NCBI GenBank assembly: GCA_945902805.1
Contig: CAMDMZ010000038.1
Coordinates: forward strand, 1-43,274
DNA length: 43,274 nt
Reading direction: 5' to 3'
From: Propionivibrio dicarboxylicus
GTDB lineage: Bacteria > Pseudomonadota > Gammaproteobacteria > Burkholderiales > Rhodocyclaceae
The position numbers and the translations under genes are program-made. Shown piece after piece: positions 24,788 to 34,200 of the stretch; positions within the stretch are counted from its first letter, which is position 1, and each line of letters starts with the position of its first letter. The notes under the pieces are model-generated. The model did no database searches. It worked only from the letters and a program-made list of their open reading frames with translations, and was not told the DNA's origin.

Positions 24788-25110
24788 GCGCTCCGGTAGG
24801 CAAGCACCTGGTCGAACAGCGCGGCCAGGGTGGGGTCGGTGAGATCGGCGCCGGCAAAAATCTCCATGGTGCGGCGGGCGGAAAGCGCGGCATCGACGGC
24901 CACCTGCTCGTCGCTGCGCTCGTCCGGTTCGGCAACGAAGATGAACTCGGCCTGGTGGGCGGTGAGCTGGTGGAGGTTGTCCTTGGTCAGCGTATGGCCG
25001 GCCGGCAGCTTGAGGCGCACGATGCCACGGTTGCTGATGACGACGGGCGCGCCGAGAACCTGACCGGCTTCGACTTCGACGATCGGAATGTAATGGGTAC
25101 GGGTTCTCAA
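24784..25110 (-). CDS. Stand-alone beta module like HD-GYP tail domain
   Basis: A 108-residue protein beginning MRTRTHYIPIVEVEAGQVLG. Its middle (VVISNRGIVRLKLPAGHTLTKDNLHQL) follows the pattern of the modules at the end of the receiver-HD-GYP protein at 11466 (LKPGMVV, then LLPKG, then a helix). It is probably a small beta-rich partner domain that in other proteins is fused to HD output domains. Here it is encoded just before an HDOD protein and overlaps it by four bases. The start is TTG 25110, supported by AAGGAG seven bases upstream and overlapping the kinase stop (TTGA). Its function is not known; work as a detached regulatory subunit of the HDOD protein is an inference. Confidence 0.78.
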   Translation of the reverse strand: MRTRTHYIPIVEVEAGQVLGAPVVISNRGIVRLKLPAGHTLTKDNLHQLTAHQAEFIFVAEPDERSDEQVAVDAALSARRTMEIFAGADLTDPTLAALFDQVLAYRSA

Positions 25111-27239
25111 GACAGGCTCCTTGGTTCGGTTGCCGTCACCGCTTCGGGCGATTTCATGTCGCCAGCGCCGACTTTTGCGGATTCCGAAGTGGCGAGCGGC
25201 AGCCAGAGGGTGATTTGCGTACCTTCGCCGAATTGGCTGGCGATGTCAATGCTGCCGCCATGCAGCTCGATGATTTCCTTGACGATGCTCATGCCTAGGC
25301 CGGTGCCGGGAATCTTGCCCGAGGTGTCGGCGCGGTAGAAGCGTTCGCAGACGCGGCCCCGCTGCTCGGACCGCATGCCGATGCCATGGTCGGTGATACG
25401 GATGCCGATCTGCGCCGGTTGCCTCTCCGCACTTTCCGCCCCCGGGGGGAGCAGTTCGATCTCGACGGCTCCGCCATCCGGCGAATACTTGTAGGCGTTC
25501 GACAGGATGTTGCCGATGGCCTGTGTGAGTTTCTTGCGGTCGACGCGCACCGGGCAGCGGGTTGCCGAGCGTGGTTGAACCGGTGCTTCGCGACCGGCAG
25601 GCACCTTGAATCCGGCGGCGACTTCGGCGAGCAATTCGCCAAGGTCGAGCCGCGTGATCTGGAAATCCTTGCCGCGTCGGGCCTCGATACGGGCAAGGTC
25701 GAGCAGCTCGTTGATGATGCCGATCATCAGCTCGGACTGGCGGTGGATGGTGGCGAGGAAATCGCGCTGGTCCTCGGGCGGGAATTCCTGCTCGAGCAGC
25801 AGCTCGGTAAAGCCGAAGATGCTGGCCATTGGGGTGCGCAGCTCGTGGGCGGCGGTGGAGAGGAATTCGCTTTTCATGCGGTCCACCTCGGTTTCGTGCG
25901 TCACGTCGCGGCAGAAGAGAATCTGCGAGACGGCGGTGGTGGGCGAAATGCGCAAACCGACATCGAGTACGCGCTGGCCGGCCCCGCTCAGCTCGATCAG
26001 ATGGTGGCGCTGGCGCTTGTGGCTGCCCCCGCTTTCTTCTGTCGCCGTCACCGCTTCGGGTGATTTCATCCCGCCAGAGCCGACTTTCTCGGTCTGGCGC
26101 AGGGCGGCGATGCCGGGGAAGCGCGCATTGGCGTTGCAGCGTTGCGCGAGGCGTGTCGAGAAAGCCGCCTCGTCGAGTCCGACCAACTCCCGCTCTTCCA
26201 GTCCGGTCATCTCGCAAAAGGCCGGGCTGACATAGCGGATGCGGCGACGGGCATCGAAAGAGACGAAGCCATCCGGGCTCAATGCGAAGATCTCCGCCAG
26301 CTGCTGCTTCATTTCACCTTCGGCAACCAGCGAGCGATACAGCATGAAAAGCAGGATGCCAGCCATCAGTGAAACGGCGCCGGCCACGCCCAGCACGGCG
26401 GTGCGGTGCGATTCGTAGCCCACCATCAGCGTGTTCATACTTTCGCCCACCACGAAGGCCATGCCATATTCGGGCAGTGTGCTGAAGCCCCAGATCCGCT
26501 CTTCTCCGTCCACGCTCGAGGCTTGCAGGTAGTTGCCGGAAAGCACGGGCTGTTCACCGAGGTAGGGACGATCACGCAACACGATGCCGAGGCCTTTTTC
26601 GTTACGCGGGTAGCGCGCCATGATCTCGCCGGAATTGCGGACGATGGTCATGACGTTGCCTTTGGTCAGGCCCAGCTTCTCGGCGAAAGCGGCAAACTGG
26701 TCGGGACTGACCGAGACAACGATGACGCCGTTGAACTGGCCGTTCTTCAAAATGGGGCGAGTCACCTGGATGGACCACTTGCCGGAGACCTTGCCCTTGA
26801 GCGGCCGGCTGATGAAGAGGCGATCACTTTGGGACGCTTCCTTGTGGACGCGGAAGTGTTCGCGCTCGCTCAAGTCGACACGATCGCTCGGCTTGGCGAG
26901 GTTGGAGAAGGCCATGATGCCGTCTCGGTCGATGATGGCGACCTGGAAGACGAGGTCGTCGACGTTTTCCTGCGCCCGCTTGATATAGGCGGAGAAGGAC
27001 TGCCAGTCGCCGGTCCACTCCGTGCGCGCATTGAGGATGAACTCGTTGATGCGCTTCAGCGTCGAGCGCGAGTACTCGGCGAAGACCTGGGCCTGGATTA
27101 CCGTCCTAACTTCCGACTCGCGCAGGGTGGTTTCGCGGCTGCGTTGCAGGTCATAAAAGACGGCCGACCAGATCAGCACGAGGCTGGCAAACAGGATCAG
27201 GGAGATCTGAATGCCGAACAGGGAGTCGATGCGTTTCAT
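25107..27239 (-). CDS. Cache-PAS membrane histidine kinase
   Basis: A 710-residue kinase. TM1 lies at about 8-28 (ISLILFASLVLIWSAVF), a double-Cache type periplasmic sensor at about 35-280 (FQVAIIDRDGIMAFSNL, IQVTRPILKNGQFNGVIVVSV) and TM2 at about 283-305. PAS (IFALSPDGFVSFDARRRI) follows, then a core with STAAHELRTPMAS (His near 464), NILSNAYKYSP, DHGIGMRSEQ, RFYRADTSG and GTGLGMSIVKEI. Two copies of the 44-bp repeat lie in frame: one inside the PAS C-terminal part (KVGSGGMKSPEAVTATEE) and one forming the C-terminal extension (KVGAGDMKSPEAVTATEP). The paralogues end soon after TLWLP, so the tail is an addition. ATG overlaps the stop of the upstream kinase (ATGA). Confidence 0.93.
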   Translation of the reverse strand: MKRIDSLFGIQISLILFASLVLIWSAVFYDLQRSRETTLRESEVRTVIQAQVFAEYSRSTLKRINEFILNARTEWTGDWQSFSAYIKRAQENVDDLVFQVAIIDRDGIMAFSNLAKPSDRVDLSEREHFRVHKEASQSDRLFISRPLKGKVSGKWSIQVTRPILKNGQFNGVIVVSVSPDQFAAFAEKLGLTKGNVMTIVRNSGEIMARYPRNEKGLGIVLRDRPYLGEQPVLSGNYLQASSVDGEERIWGFSTLPEYGMAFVVGESMNTLMVGYESHRTAVLGVAGAVSLMAGILLFMLYRSLVAEGEMKQQLAEIFALSPDGFVSFDARRRIRYVSPAFCEMTGLEERELVGLDEAAFSTRLAQRCNANARFPGIAALRQTEKVGSGGMKSPEAVTATEESGGSHKRQRHHLIELSGAGQRVLDVGLRISPTTAVSQILFCRDVTHETEVDRMKSEFLSTAAHELRTPMASIFGFTELLLEQEFPPEDQRDFLATIHRQSELMIGIINELLDLARIEARRGKDFQITRLDLGELLAEVAAGFKVPAGREAPVQPRSATRCPVRVDRKKLTQAIGNILSNAYKYSPDGGAVEIELLPPGAESAERQPAQIGIRITDHGIGMRSEQRGRVCERFYRADTSGKIPGTGLGMSIVKEIIELHGGSIDIASQFGEGTQITLWLPLATSESAKVGAGDMKSPEAVTATEPRSLS
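25132..25175 (-). repeat. Dispersed 44-bp repeat, in frame at kinase C-terminus
   Basis: Read on the minus strand it starts AAAGTCGGCGCTGGCG and ends CGAAGCGGTGACGGC. It encodes KVGAGDMKSPEAVTA at the end of the Cache-PAS kinase. About 40 of 44 bases match the copies at 26044 and 28104. Confidence 0.85.
26044..26087 (-). repeat. Dispersed 44-bp repeat, in frame in PAS domain
   Basis: Minus-strand copy starting AAAGTCGGCTCTGGCGGG and ending CCCGAAGCGGTGACGGC. It is read in the same frame as the other coding copies, giving KVGSGGMKSPEAVTA between FPGIAALRQTE and the PAS core strand LIELSG. Confidence 0.85.
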
Positions 27240-29596
27240 GATGCGGTTTTCTCCGGTGGCGAAGCCGGCAGCCAGAGGGTGATCTGGCTGCCCTGGCCGA
27301 ACTGGCTGGCGATGTCGATGCGGCCGTCCATCAGTTCGATGATTTCCTTGACAATGCTCATGCCCAGTCCGGTGCCGGGGACTTTCCCGGAAGTGTCGGC
27401 ACGGTAGAAGCGTTCGAAGACGCGTGTCCGTTGCTCCGGGGTCATGCCGATGCCGTGATCGGTGATGCGGACGCCGCAGGGGGTTGGCTGACCGTCTTCG
27501 TCGAGTGTTTCCGGGACCGGGATGATGAATTCGATATCCACCTCGCCGCCCGCAGGCGAATACTTGTAGGCATTCGATAGCACGTTGCCGATGGCCTGGG
27601 CCAGTTTCTTCGGGTCAGCGCGCACCCAGCAGGGATCGTCACAGGGCGCCACACGTGGGCTGCTGCGGCCGGCCGGCGGCTTGAAGCCGGTGACGACATC
27701 CTGGACGAGGTGGTTCAGCGAAAGGCAGTCGATATGGAAGTCCTTGCCGCGCCGCGCCTCGATGCGGGCAAGATCGAGCAGCTCGTTGATGATCGAGACC
27801 ATCAGTTCGGACTGTTTGAAGATGGTGGCGAGGAAATCGCCGCGCTCTTGCTCCCCGAATTCCTGGCTGAGCAGCAGTTCGGTAAAGCCGTAGATGCTGG
27901 CCATCGGCGTGCGCAGTTCGTGGGCGGCGGTGGCGAGGAACTCGCTCTTCATCCGCTCCACTTCTTTTTCGTGCGTCACGTCGCGGAAGTAAAGGATCTG
28001 CGAGACGGTATCTGCCCCGGATTCACGCAGGCCGATCTCGAGGATGCGCTTTTGGCTGTCGGCTAGTTCGATCAGGAACCGCGGGCTTTCGCCAGCATCT
28101 GCCGCCGTCACCGCTTCGGGTGATTTCATCCCTCCAGCGCCGACTTTCAGGTGCCGGTGCAGGGCCGGCAGGCCGGGGAATCGGGCGGTCTCGAGGCAGG
28201 CCCCGGCAAGACGTGCGGAGAATGCCGCCTCGTCGAGGCCGACGATGGACTCCAGCTCAAACCCGCTCATGCGCAGGAAGGCGGGTGACGCATATTTAAC
28301 GTGGCCTTCGCGGTCGAAGGAGACGAAGCCATCCGGACTCAGGGTGAAGATGGCGTCGAGCTGTTGGTTGCGATCGCGGATTCTGGCTTCCGCCTCGCGC
28401 CGGTCGCTGATGTCGCGGGCGAAGCCGACCGTACCGTGCAGGGTGCCGTCGCTGGCGATGACGGGTTTTTTGTAGGTCTCGATCCAGCCGGTTGCCGAGC
28501 CGCCGGCGACCGGTTCCTCGATGGTCTTTTCCCGGCGGCTGGCCATCACCGCCAAGTCGTCGGCGCGGTAACGCTCGGCCAACTCGCGGGGCCAGATGTC
28601 AATGTCAGTGAGGCCAACCACAGCATCCGGACTACTGCGTCCGCAGGCGTCTGCGAATACTTTGTTAACGGCGAGAAAACGGCAGTCAGCGTCCTTGAGC
28701 CAGAAGAGGAAGGGCAGGTTGTCGAGCGTTGCCTGCAGGTAGAGTTCGCGCTGGCGCAGGGTTTCGGTGGCATTCTTCAGCTCTGTGATGTCAATCCGGT
28801 TGCCGACGATGTAGCCGCTGGGTGTACGGTACTCGATGATCATCAGCCAGCGGCCGTCACCAAGCTTCTGTTCGATGATCTCGCCCTTCGCGCTCTGGTG
28901 CAGCCGCACGCGCTCGTCTACCCATGCTTCGACATTGCCGATGGCGGCCTGGTACTGGCCGCGTTCGGCGCCTTTGCGGACGATTTCCTCGAAGGTATTG
29001 CCGGGCACGATGAGGTCGCGGCTGTCTTCATAGATGCGCAGGTAGGCTTCATTGCAGATCGCCAGGCGGTCGTTTTCGTCGTAGATGGTGAAGCCGACGG
29101 CGACATACTGGACCGCCTCGCGCAGCAGGTTGACGGCTTGCTGCGCCTCGTGCTGGCTTTCCTCATATTCGCGGGTGCGCTCGGCCACGCGCTGTTCGAG
29201 GTCGGCATAGGATTCGCCGAGACGCGTGATCATGATGTTGAAGGCCGCGCTGAGCCGGCCGAATTCATCGTGGCGTTCGATCGACAGCGCGCCGGTCGGC
29301 CGCCCGCTGACGGCAATCGACTCGGCTGCCGCCACGGCTTCCAGCAAGGGGGTAGTGATCAGTCGGGCGCTGAATCGGGCGAGCGGAAAGATCAGGGCGA
29401 TGACGACCATGCCCGTGATGGCGAACAGTGGAGCCAGGAAGTTGAATATGTGCATATCCTGGCCATGCTCGGTGACGAAATGGTAGGCGACGATGCCGAT
29501 GATCGCAAAAACCCCCATGCCGAGCAGCAACGAGACAGTGATCAGGACGGCGGTGATCTTGCCGCGCAGGTCGAGTTGATGAAAACGGTCAATCAT
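27236..29596 (-). CDS. HAMP-multi-PAS membrane histidine kinase
   Basis: A 786-residue kinase. TM1 lies at about 15-38 (VLITVSLLLGMGVFAIIGIV) and TM2 at about 48-72 (LAPLFAITGMVVIALIFPL), with almost no periplasmic loop. Then comes HAMP (about 73-125, ending RHDEFGRLSAAFN), a coiled coil, three PAS domains (VGFTIYDENDRLAICNEAY; LPFLFWLKDADCRFLAVNK; IFTLSPDGFVSFDREG) and a core with ATAAHELRTPMAS (His near 557), NVLSNAYKYSP, DHGIGMTPEQ and GTGLGMSIVKEI. One copy of the 44-bp repeat is in frame in the third PAS. ATG 29596 (MIDRFHQLDLRGK) is chosen; a GTG frame to 29686 adds a leader without domain support. The gap of 150 bp to the CheY gene is larger than elsewhere in the cluster. Confidence 0.92.
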   Translation of the reverse strand: MIDRFHQLDLRGKITAVLITVSLLLGMGVFAIIGIVAYHFVTEHGQDMHIFNFLAPLFAITGMVVIALIFPLARFSARLITTPLLEAVAAAESIAVSGRPTGALSIERHDEFGRLSAAFNIMITRLGESYADLEQRVAERTREYEESQHEAQQAVNLLREAVQYVAVGFTIYDENDRLAICNEAYLRIYEDSRDLIVPGNTFEEIVRKGAERGQYQAAIGNVEAWVDERVRLHQSAKGEIIEQKLGDGRWLMIIEYRTPSGYIVGNRIDITELKNATETLRQRELYLQATLDNLPFLFWLKDADCRFLAVNKVFADACGRSSPDAVVGLTDIDIWPRELAERYRADDLAVMASRREKTIEEPVAGGSATGWIETYKKPVIASDGTLHGTVGFARDISDRREAEARIRDRNQQLDAIFTLSPDGFVSFDREGHVKYASPAFLRMSGFELESIVGLDEAAFSARLAGACLETARFPGLPALHRHLKVGAGGMKSPEAVTAADAGESPRFLIELADSQKRILEIGLRESGADTVSQILYFRDVTHEKEVERMKSEFLATAAHELRTPMASIYGFTELLLSQEFGEQERGDFLATIFKQSELMVSIINELLDLARIEARRGKDFHIDCLSLNHLVQDVVTGFKPPAGRSSPRVAPCDDPCWVRADPKKLAQAIGNVLSNAYKYSPAGGEVDIEFIIPVPETLDEDGQPTPCGVRITDHGIGMTPEQRTRVFERFYRADTSGKVPGTGLGMSIVKEIIELMDGRIDIASQFGQGSQITLWLPASPPEKTAS
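28104..28147 (-). repeat. Dispersed 44-bp repeat, in frame in PAS domain
   Basis: Minus-strand copy starting AAAGTCGGCGCTGGAGGG and ending CCCGAAGCGGTGACGGC. It gives KVGAGGMKSPEAVTA between FPGLPALHRHL and LIELADSQ, at the same PAS position as the copy at 26044. Confidence 0.85.
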
Positions 29597-29746
29597 CAGA
29601 ATGCCCCCGGGGGCAAGGGTGGTCATGCGTGGCAGGACCACGGCTGCGGTCGAAGAATATTCCAACATAGCAAAGGATAATGCCACCGCTGTATCTGGTC
29701 GGTGGCCCTCAGTGACTTGATTGCATCGTCGCGCTTCATGATTGCC

Positions 29747-30112
29747 TCACTTGGCGAGCGTTTCCTTGATGGCGGATACCAGTTGCAGCGGGCTGAAGGG
29801 CTTGATGAAATAGCCGTCGGCACCGCGAGCCATGCCGTCATCGAAGTCGCTCGCCTGGCCACGAGCGGTGACCATGATGACGCGGGTGGCAGCCAGTTGT
29901 GGGTCGGCCTTGATGGCATCGAGCACTTGCAGGCCGTCCATTTCGCCCGGCATCATGACGTCGAGCACGACGAGGTCGGGCTTGTGCCGGCGGGCGATAT
30001 CCAGAGCGGTGACACCGTCTTCGGCTTCGAAAACCTCGAAGTTCTTGCCGAGTGTGATGCGGACCAGGCGGCGGATGTCGGAGTGATCATCAACGAGCAG
30101 GATCTTGTGCAT
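29747..30112 (-). CDS. CheY-like single-domain response regulator
   Basis: A 121-residue stand-alone receiver, a close paralogue of 5571-5936. It has ILLVDDHSDIRRLVRITLG, Asp in VVLDVMMPGEMDG, Thr in VTARGQASD and Lys in YFIKPFSPLQL, so phosphorylation is expected. GAGGAAAT lies just before ATG 30112. It follows the HTH-receiver gene by 32 bp and precedes the multi-PAS kinase, the same order as in cluster A, where an extra HTH-pseudoreceiver and a cyclase are inserted. Confidence 0.93.
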   Translation of the reverse strand: MHKILLVDDHSDIRRLVRITLGKNFEVFEAEDGVTALDIARRHKPDLVVLDVMMPGEMDGLQVLDAIKADPQLAATRVIMVTARGQASDFDDGMARGADGYFIKPFSPLQLVSAIKETLAK

Positions 30113-30144
30113 GGTATTTCCTCAAGTCAATCGTGTGGTAATTG

Positions 30145-30762
30145 TCAAAGATAGGTGGAGCGGCGTTCGAGCAGATCGGCAAAGATACCGTGCAGTTCGG
30201 TCAAGTGTACCGGCTTGGGCAGGACGCGAATGCCTTCTGGAAGCCCGCCGCGTTCCTCGATTGATGTCTTGTCCATGCCGGTGACGACAATAATCTCCAT
30301 GCCTTCGCGATAAGCTGAACCGATCAGGTTGTTGATCAGCTGGAAGCCATCCATGCTCGGCATCGACAGGTCGGTGATCATCAGGTCGGGGGCATCGCGG
30401 CCGACACGGATCAATCCCTCTGCGCCATTCTGGGCCGTGATGGTTTCTGCGGGCAGCTTCCAGCTGGCAATGGCGGTCTTGTAGAGCTTGAGCAGCACAC
30501 TGTCGTCTTCAATGATCAGCACCTTGATGCTTGTCAGTGCCCTCGCTGACGTTTGGTCGTTCTGTTCCCGCTTGCGCGGAACGCCATCGCCATCGATCAG
30601 GCGCTGTACCGAACTACGGGTGATGCGCCGGTGGCCGCCTTCGGTTTTCCAGGCATCGAGCAGGCCGCTCTCAGTCCAGAGTTGCGCCGTGCGCAGCGAT
30701 ATGCCGAGAAGTTCAGCCGCTTCGCGGGTGGTGCAGTATGCAGTTTGAGAAAGTATTGCCAT
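30145..30762 (-). CDS. HTH-receiver response regulator (cluster B copy)
   Basis: A 205-residue protein with a MerR/excisionase-type winged helix first (YCTTREAAELLGISLRTAQL, wing KTEGGHRRITRSS) and a receiver after a short linker. The receiver keeps all active residues: VLIIEDDSVLLKLY, Asp in MITDLSMPSMDG, and Lys in VLPKPVHL. It is close to 4036-4677 along its whole length. It heads cluster B. Upstream on its strand a TATAAT (complement of 30797-30802) lies about 35 bp before the ATG. Its DNA targets may include the AT-rich, TATCA-containing regions upstream of the clusters, which is an inference. Confidence 0.9.
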   Translation of the reverse strand: MAILSQTAYCTTREAAELLGISLRTAQLWTESGLLDAWKTEGGHRRITRSSVQRLIDGDGVPRKREQNDQTSARALTSIKVLIIEDDSVLLKLYKTAIASWKLPAETITAQNGAEGLIRVGRDAPDLMITDLSMPSMDGFQLINNLIGSAYREGMEIIVVTGMDKTSIEERGGLPEGIRVLPKPVHLTELHGIFADLLERRSTYL

Positions 30763-30940
30763 TTTAATGCCGAAATTCGGAAATTAATGAAACCATTATA
30801 GGGCATCAATTGAGAAAGAAGTAATAATAAAATGATAACATTGATATAGAATCTGTTTCTGGCTAGCGTGAATCAGGACTGAACAGGTCGCCTCGCCAAC
30901 CACGGCAACAATTTCACCGAATCTGACAGAGGGGCCATGC
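30763..30940. promoter_or_regulatory. AT-rich divergent promoter region
   Basis: The 178-bp gap between the HTH-receiver gene (minus) and the small membrane protein gene (plus) is far richer in AT than the genes. It contains a TATAAT toward the minus-strand gene and two TATCA-type words (complements of TGATA at 30830-30850). Autoregulation by the HTH-receiver is plausible but not shown. Confidence 0.35.
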
Positions 30941-31258
30941 GTGAGTAATGGTATTGAGCGGGTAGCAAAAGACTCCCTTCGTGTTTTTGAATCAAAGCCG
31001 TTGCTTTTCGAAGTCACCCCGCTGGAGCTTCTGGTCATGCTCGGGGCATCGGCGTTGGTGGGTGGGCTGTTGGTGATTCTTTATCAACGCTTGAGCCATA
31101 GGCGACATGCCGAGCGCCTTCGGCACGAGGAAGAAGCCGCCGAGCTGGCGGAGCGCAAGCGCTGCCGCCAGGGCGCCGAGATCAGCAGCATCTGCCGACC
31201 GACGCCGGGTCTGAGCGGGAATTCCAGTTCAGCGATATCGCTCGACTTCAACCGTTGA
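30941..31258 (+). CDS. Small single-helix membrane protein
   Basis: A 105-residue protein of no recognised family with one hydrophobic segment at about residues 30-50 (LLVMLGASALVGGLLVILY). It is followed by a highly charged helix (RHAERLRHEEEAAELAERKR) and a small tail. The likely topology is N-out with a cytoplasmic coiled tail, though this is not certain. Start GTG 30941 corresponds to the ATG of the frameshifted paralogue at 21370 (both MSN-R/G-IERV). It lies tail-to-tail with a hybrid kinase, while the paralogue lies behind another hybrid kinase, so a shared accessory role with these kinases is plausible. Confidence 0.75.
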   Translation: MSNGIERVAKDSLRVFESKPLLFEVTPLELLVMLGASALVGGLLVILYQRLSHRRHAERLRHEEEAAELAERKRCRQGAEISSICRPTPGLSGNSSSAISLDFNR

Positions 31259-31272
31259 GAAGCAGGGGGTAG

Positions 31273-34200
31273 TCAATCGGGCTTCGCCAGTTGGCCATTC
31301 AACTGGGCCAGCAATCGAGCAGCACGCACCATGTCGAATTGCTCGATGGCAGTAACAATGGTGGCGAAGCTGGCGACGTGTGTGGCAGGTAGCAAGCCTG
31401 GCAACAGCGGAACCAGCGCTTCGGCCGCGCGAATGGCTTCGCCGTCGAAGGTGTTGAGCTGATCGCCTAGCTGCTTCAAGCGCAATTGCAGTACATCGAA
31501 TGACAAGTCCGGTGGCGCTTGCTCCGCTGTCATGCTTGTCCCTGCCGCTTGGGTCGCGATCCAGTCTCGAACCTCTTGCAGAGTATGCACAAGCTGGTGA
31601 TTTAGCTCGGCGATCAATTCCACCGCTGGCATCTGCCCAGTGCGCGCCGGGACTTCCACGGCAAGGGCGGCATGGCGTAGGGAATTTGCACCCAACTGGC
31701 CAGCACTACCTTTTAGTCCGTGGGCTAACTGAAACAAGCCAAGGGTATCCTCGACGGCAACCAGCTGGGCCAGTTGATTGGCGTCGTCAATATGGTGTTT
31801 GAGGAATTCACTGAGCAAACGTGTCACTACCACGGGCTCGCCACGGGACAATGTCATCAGGCGTGTCGGGTCAAAATTCGCTGGAACCGACATTGACGGA
31901 TTCCCCGGTGAACCTTTGTCAGGCGCACTAGGGCCATCCGCCGCTATCGATAGCCAGTGATCCAGGATCTCGTAAAGTGTTTCCGGTTCGACCGGTTTGG
32001 CCAGGTGATCATTCATCCCGGCCTCGAGGCAGGCACGCTTGTCCTCGCCGAAGGCATTGGCGGTCATGGCCACGATCGGTATGCTTTGCCAGCCAGGCAG
32101 TTGGCGGATCTGCCGGGTGGCTTCGAGGCCATCCATTTCTGGCATTTGCATGTCCATCAGGACCATGTCATAGGTCTGCGCGCGTGCTTTGGCGAGCGCT
32201 TCGCGGCCATCGATGGCAAGATCGAGATCGAGATTGAACCCGTTGAGCAACTCGCGCACAACATCGCGATTAACTGGATTGTCCTCGGCAATCAGCAGGC
32301 GCTTGCGTTGGCAGTGCTTCAGTCGCTGCGCCGCCGCTCCTGCACTGGCCAGGATCGCTGTGTCGACGGGAACGCCGTCAATCTCGGCCAGGGCATCGAC
32401 CAGAGTTGAGGCGGTCAGCGGTTTGGGCAACACGCGGGCGAAACCGGCAGCACTCGCCTTGGCTTGCAATTCCGGCGCATCGTAAGCGGTGACCATCAGC
32501 GCAAGGGGCGAATGCTCGAGCTGTAGTTGATTGAGGTGCTGCAGAGTATCCATTCCGTCGAGGCCAGGCATCCGCCAATCGACCAGAAGCAGATCAAAAC
32601 TGTCGTGTTCCTGATCCGCGCGGGACACCATTTCGACCGCTGATTCCCCACTGGCCACGGTGCTGACACGCATGCCAAGACCGGTCGCCATGGCGAGCAG
32701 AATCTCGCGCGATTCAGGCAGGTCGTCAACGATAAGCATGTGTTTCCCGCGTACAAACGAAAGCTGGCGCCGAGCCACCGCTTTGCCATACCGAAGTCGC
32801 GCCGTGAGCCAAAACACGCTTCCAATACCGTGAACGCTTTGGACACCGACCTCGCCCCCCATCAGTTGCGCCAGAACCCGGGTGATGGCGAGCCCGAGCC
32901 CGGTACCCCCATACTTTCGCGTCGTCGAGGTATCAGCCTGCTCAAAAGCGCTGAACAATCGGTCGCATTGCTCTGGCGTAAGGCCGATTCCGGTATCGCG
33001 TACTTCAAACCGCGCAAGGATGCCTTCATCGTCTGCGCTCTCTACTTTCGCACGGATGACGATACGACCGTACTCGGTGAACTTCACTGCATTGCTGGCA
33101 AAGTTCAGGATCGACTGAGAAAGTCGCAATACATCCCCGCGTAGCGGAACCGACAGTGCTGGATCAACATCGAGCAAGACCTCCAGCCCTTTTTCCCGGG
33201 CCCGTTGGCTGATGATGTTGTAAACCTGCTTGAGCAGCAGGTCGTCGACGTTAAAGTCGGTCTCTTCAAGTTTCAGCTTGCCGGCGTCAATGCGCGACAT
33301 ATCGAGAATATCATTGATGATCGCCAGCAAGTGATGCGACGCCGCATTGATCTGATCCAGCTTCTGCCGTTCCCAGGTGCCATCTGGAGCCCGCTGTTGC
33401 ATTAGGTGAGTCAGGCCGACTATGGCATTCATGGGCGTCCGGATTTCATGACTCATATTGGCCAGGAAAGCGCTTTTGGCCTTTGCTGCGCTCAGCGCCT
33501 CCTGCGAGCGGCGATCGAGTTCTGTGTTGAGTTGTTGAGCCTCTGTCAAGCGCTGGCGTTGTTGACGCGCCAGCATCACCAACAAGCCGCCCGAAGCCAT
33601 CGTGCCGACCATTGCCAGCAAGCCGGTGAACAAGGCTAATTGCTCGATCGGTTCATGCAGTTCGTCGTGATCGACCTTGGCTACTACCCACCAGGGGAGA
33701 CTCTCGACCGCATGAAATGCGGCCATCACCTCGTGCCCGCTGCGGTCATATCCGGCATAAACACCGTTGCCTTGCAGCAGGGCCTGGCGTGCCGGGTGCC
33801 GAGTGCTGGCGATTGGATATTGCAACAGCTTGCCGCTGGCTTCATCGATGCGATTGATCGTAGTCACCATCGGAGCGTCGCTACGGATCAGTAGCAGCCC
33901 GCCGCTGCGCGTCGGGTTCGGCCAGGTTTCCAGCATCGGCAGAAAGCGATCCTTCAGATTCACACTGACCACCAGGATCAGACGCTGCTCATCGGCAGGC
34001 ATCGAAATCGGCGCGGCGAGGGTGATATAAGGCTGCCCCTGGGTCTCGACTGGGACATCCATGATCTCGATCTTCCCGGATTTGACCACGGCGTTCAGCA
34101 GACCATCGATCATGTGCGCACGGTACGGTGTGGCACCCGATGCGGCAAGGGATTGAGCCGATTCGGTGAAGACCGCGATCGAGGCATAACCACTGGCTTG

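Noticed and set aside
26406-27407. 333-codon plus-strand open frame
   Set aside because: Antisense across two overlapping kinase genes.
28301-29680. 459-codon plus-strand open frame
   Set aside because: It lies opposite the HAMP-multi-PAS kinase, whose domains are unambiguous; long antisense frames are common at this GC content.
29623-29739. 38-codon frame (MKRDDAIKSLRATDQ) between the CheY and kinase genes, with GAGGC upstream
   Set aside because: Plausible ribosome site and spacing, but too short and without a recognisable pattern; it could be a remnant, so it is noted only here.
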